Source: an uncultured Alphaproteobacteria bacterium (lineage in GTDB: Bacteria; Pseudomonadota; Alphaproteobacteria; Methylaequorales; Methylaequoraceae). From it: 64,000 bases of DNA. This document shows positions 62,971 through 64,000 of this stretch, piece by piece (position 1 is the stretch's first letter; the number at the start of each line of letters is the position of its first letter). The notes below the pieces were generated by a model that saw nothing but the letters and a program-made list of their open reading frames with translations, ran no database searches and had not been told where the DNA came from. The translations under genes and the position numbers were made by a program. The stretch spans positions 35,256-99,255 of the forward strand of contig CACCYL010000005.1 of NCBI GenBank assembly GCA_902550225.1, given 5' to 3'.

Positions 62971-63709
62971 ATTAATTCGGTTGTCTAAATTAATTTCGCA
63001 TGCAGGAATCTGTTCAAGAAAAAATGCAGAATTTTTAATAAAAAAAGGTGACGTTAAAATTAACGATAATGTATTTAAAGAATTTTTTATTGAGAAAAGT
63101 CTTATAAAATCCATTAAAGTAAAAGATAAACTGTTAACAAATATTAAGACAAGGGTTTGGATTTTAAATAAACCTATAGGTTATGTCTCGTCAAATAAAG
63201 AACAATTTTCGCAAAAAAGCCTGTTTAGATTAATTCCTAAAGACCTTCCGAGAGTTGTTTCCGTTGGAAGGTTAGATATACAATCCGAGGGTTTATTGCT
63301 ACTAACTACGAATCCGAAGCTGTCTAAGTATCTTGAAGATCCAAGTAATAAAATTGAAAGAAGATATATTGTAGAAGTTTCGGGAAAAATCCCTAAAAAT
63401 TTAGATAAATTGGTTAAGGGTCAATTTTTAGTTGATGGTATTTTGTATAATGGGATTAAAATAAAATTGCCGACAAATAGAGAAAAAAATATGATGGAAG
63501 TTGAATTAACTGAGGGTAAAAACAGAGAAATAAGAAAAGTTCTTAAGTACTTTAATCTCAAAGTACAAAAATTGAAAAGAATAAGTTTTGGACCTTTTGA
63601 ATTAAATGACATTGGAATTGGAAATTTAGTTGAAACAGAAATCAAATTTTTAGATAAATTACTCAATTCAATAGGATTTACGGATGAGAATAATTTCAGG
63701 CAAATTTAA
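62960..63709 (+). CDS. RsuA/RluB-family pseudouridine synthase
   Basis: The protein is 249 residues with an S4 RNA-binding domain (IRLSKLISHAGICSRKNAEFLIKKGDVKIND) and a catalytic domain with VVSVGRLDIQSEGLLLLTTN, in which the Asp is the nucleophile, and EVELTEGKNREIRKVLKYF. The exact rRNA target (23S U2605-type RluB or others) cannot be told from sequence reading alone. The TTG start at 62960 is inside the end of the amidotransferase gene. The 3' end overlaps rsmD by 26 bases. Confidence 0.92.
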   Translation: MTNKLIRLSKLISHAGICSRKNAEFLIKKGDVKINDNVFKEFFIEKSLIKSIKVKDKLLTNIKTRVWILNKPIGYVSSNKEQFSQKSLFRLIPKDLPRVVSVGRLDIQSEGLLLLTTNPKLSKYLEDPSNKIERRYIVEVSGKIPKNLDKLVKGQFLVDGILYNGIKIKLPTNREKNMMEVELTEGKNREIRKVLKYFNLKVQKLKRISFGPFELNDIGIGNLVETEIKFLDKLLNSIGFTDENNFRQI

Positions 63710-64000
63710 AACACGATTAATTAAAACACCATTAAATAATTCAATTCGTCCAACATCTGATAGAGCAAGAGAAATGATTTTTAATACGCTAAACTCTCTT
63801 TTCTTAAAAGATAAAAAAAAAATTTCAGGACAATCGATAATTGATTTTTTTTGCGGTACCGGTGCCTTAGGTATTGAAGCTTTCTCTAGAGGAGCTGAGC
63901 AAGTAACCTTTATTGACTCTTCAAATGAATCATTAAACTTATGCAGAAAAAACTGTCAGGAGTTGAAAATAATTCAAAATGTAAAAATAGTTAAATTAGA
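63684..64000 (+). CDS. rsmD: 16S rRNA (guanine(966)-N2)-methyltransferase, 5' part
   Basis: The gene runs off the window. The visible 105 codons begin MRIISGKFKTRLI and contain IRPTSDRAREMIFN and the S-adenosylmethionine loop DFFCGTGALGIEAFSRGAEQ, which match RsmD. The ATG at 63684 lies within the pseudouridine synthase gene, a frequent pairing in alphaproteobacteria. The catalytic NPPY motif lies beyond the end of the window. Confidence 0.93.
   Translation, partial: MRIISGKFKTRLIKTPLNNSIRPTSDRAREMIFNTLNSLFLKDKKKISGQSIIDFFCGTGALGIEAFSRGAEQVTFIDSSNESLNLCRKNCQELKIIQNVKIVKL

Overview
The window comes from the chromosome of a small-genome, strongly AT-rich alphaproteobacterium, most likely a free-living, streamlined marine lineage (inference). 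The evidence is gene order and content. Alphaproteobacterial arrangements include ctaC-ctaD-ctaB-(tiny ORF)-ctaG-ctaE-SURF1-thrC, mutY/DUF721-dsbA-smc, a split F0 operon with both b' and b subunits, pmbA-cysQ-type phosphatase-msbA-DUF374-waaA-lpxK with DUF4170 nearby, EipB, a plant-type glutamate-cysteine ligase and petABC. I see no insertion sequences, phage genes, CRISPR arrays or gene-free stretches above 300 bases. Genes abut or overlap almost everywhere, TTG start codons are frequent, and Lys-Lys-Lys-Lys runs are encoded by A tracts of up to 14.

Layout. 1-6.3 kb: ychF, then on the minus strand petABC (bc1 complex) running directly into mtnP-mtnA-ald2, a methylthioadenosine salvage route. 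6.3-9.5 kb: hemF, CCA-adding enzyme, a small membrane protein and EipB. 9.5-11 kb: an ammonium transporter behind a good sigma-54 promoter. 11-18 kb: an unrecognised conserved protein, then a minus-strand run tRNA-Gln, uup, SLC13 transporter, GT4 glycosyltransferase, PIG-L deacetylase and flippase-like membrane protein. 18-29 kb: ispE, TPR protein, ETF-QO, a uracil-DNA glycosylase, moaB, a fasciclin protein, rnhB, a two-component system with a PepSY protein, mutY, DUF721 and dsbA. 29-39 kb: smc, F0 ATP synthase genes, thrB, rnhA, peroxiredoxin, DsbD and YqgE. 39-46 kb: thrC and the aa3-type cytochrome c oxidase operon. 46-54 kb: tldD, chorismate mutase, glutamate-cysteine ligase, rsmE, ubiA, DUF4170, tldE and an inositol-phosphatase family gene. 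53-58 kb: the lipid A genes msbA, DUF374, waaA and lpxK. 58-64 kb: M23 peptidase, xseA, purD, tadA, a cyclophilin-like protein, a class I glutamine amidotransferase, an RsuA/RluB-type pseudouridine synthase and the 5' part of rsmD.

Together the genes describe an aerobic respiratory cell. Electrons enter quinone via ETF-QO and pass through bc1 and cytochrome oxidase. The proton gradient is used by the F0 complex, whose F1 genes lie elsewhere. The cell makes lipid A-type outer membrane, probably glutathione (the first-step ligase is here), haem and ubiquinone. The points most worth following are the MTA-to-DHAP shunt operon, the putative aminoglycolipid cluster (GT4 / PIG-L / flippase-like), the sigma-54 site before amt, the uncharacterised protein at 11034-11753, and a 29-residue gene in the oxidase operon.
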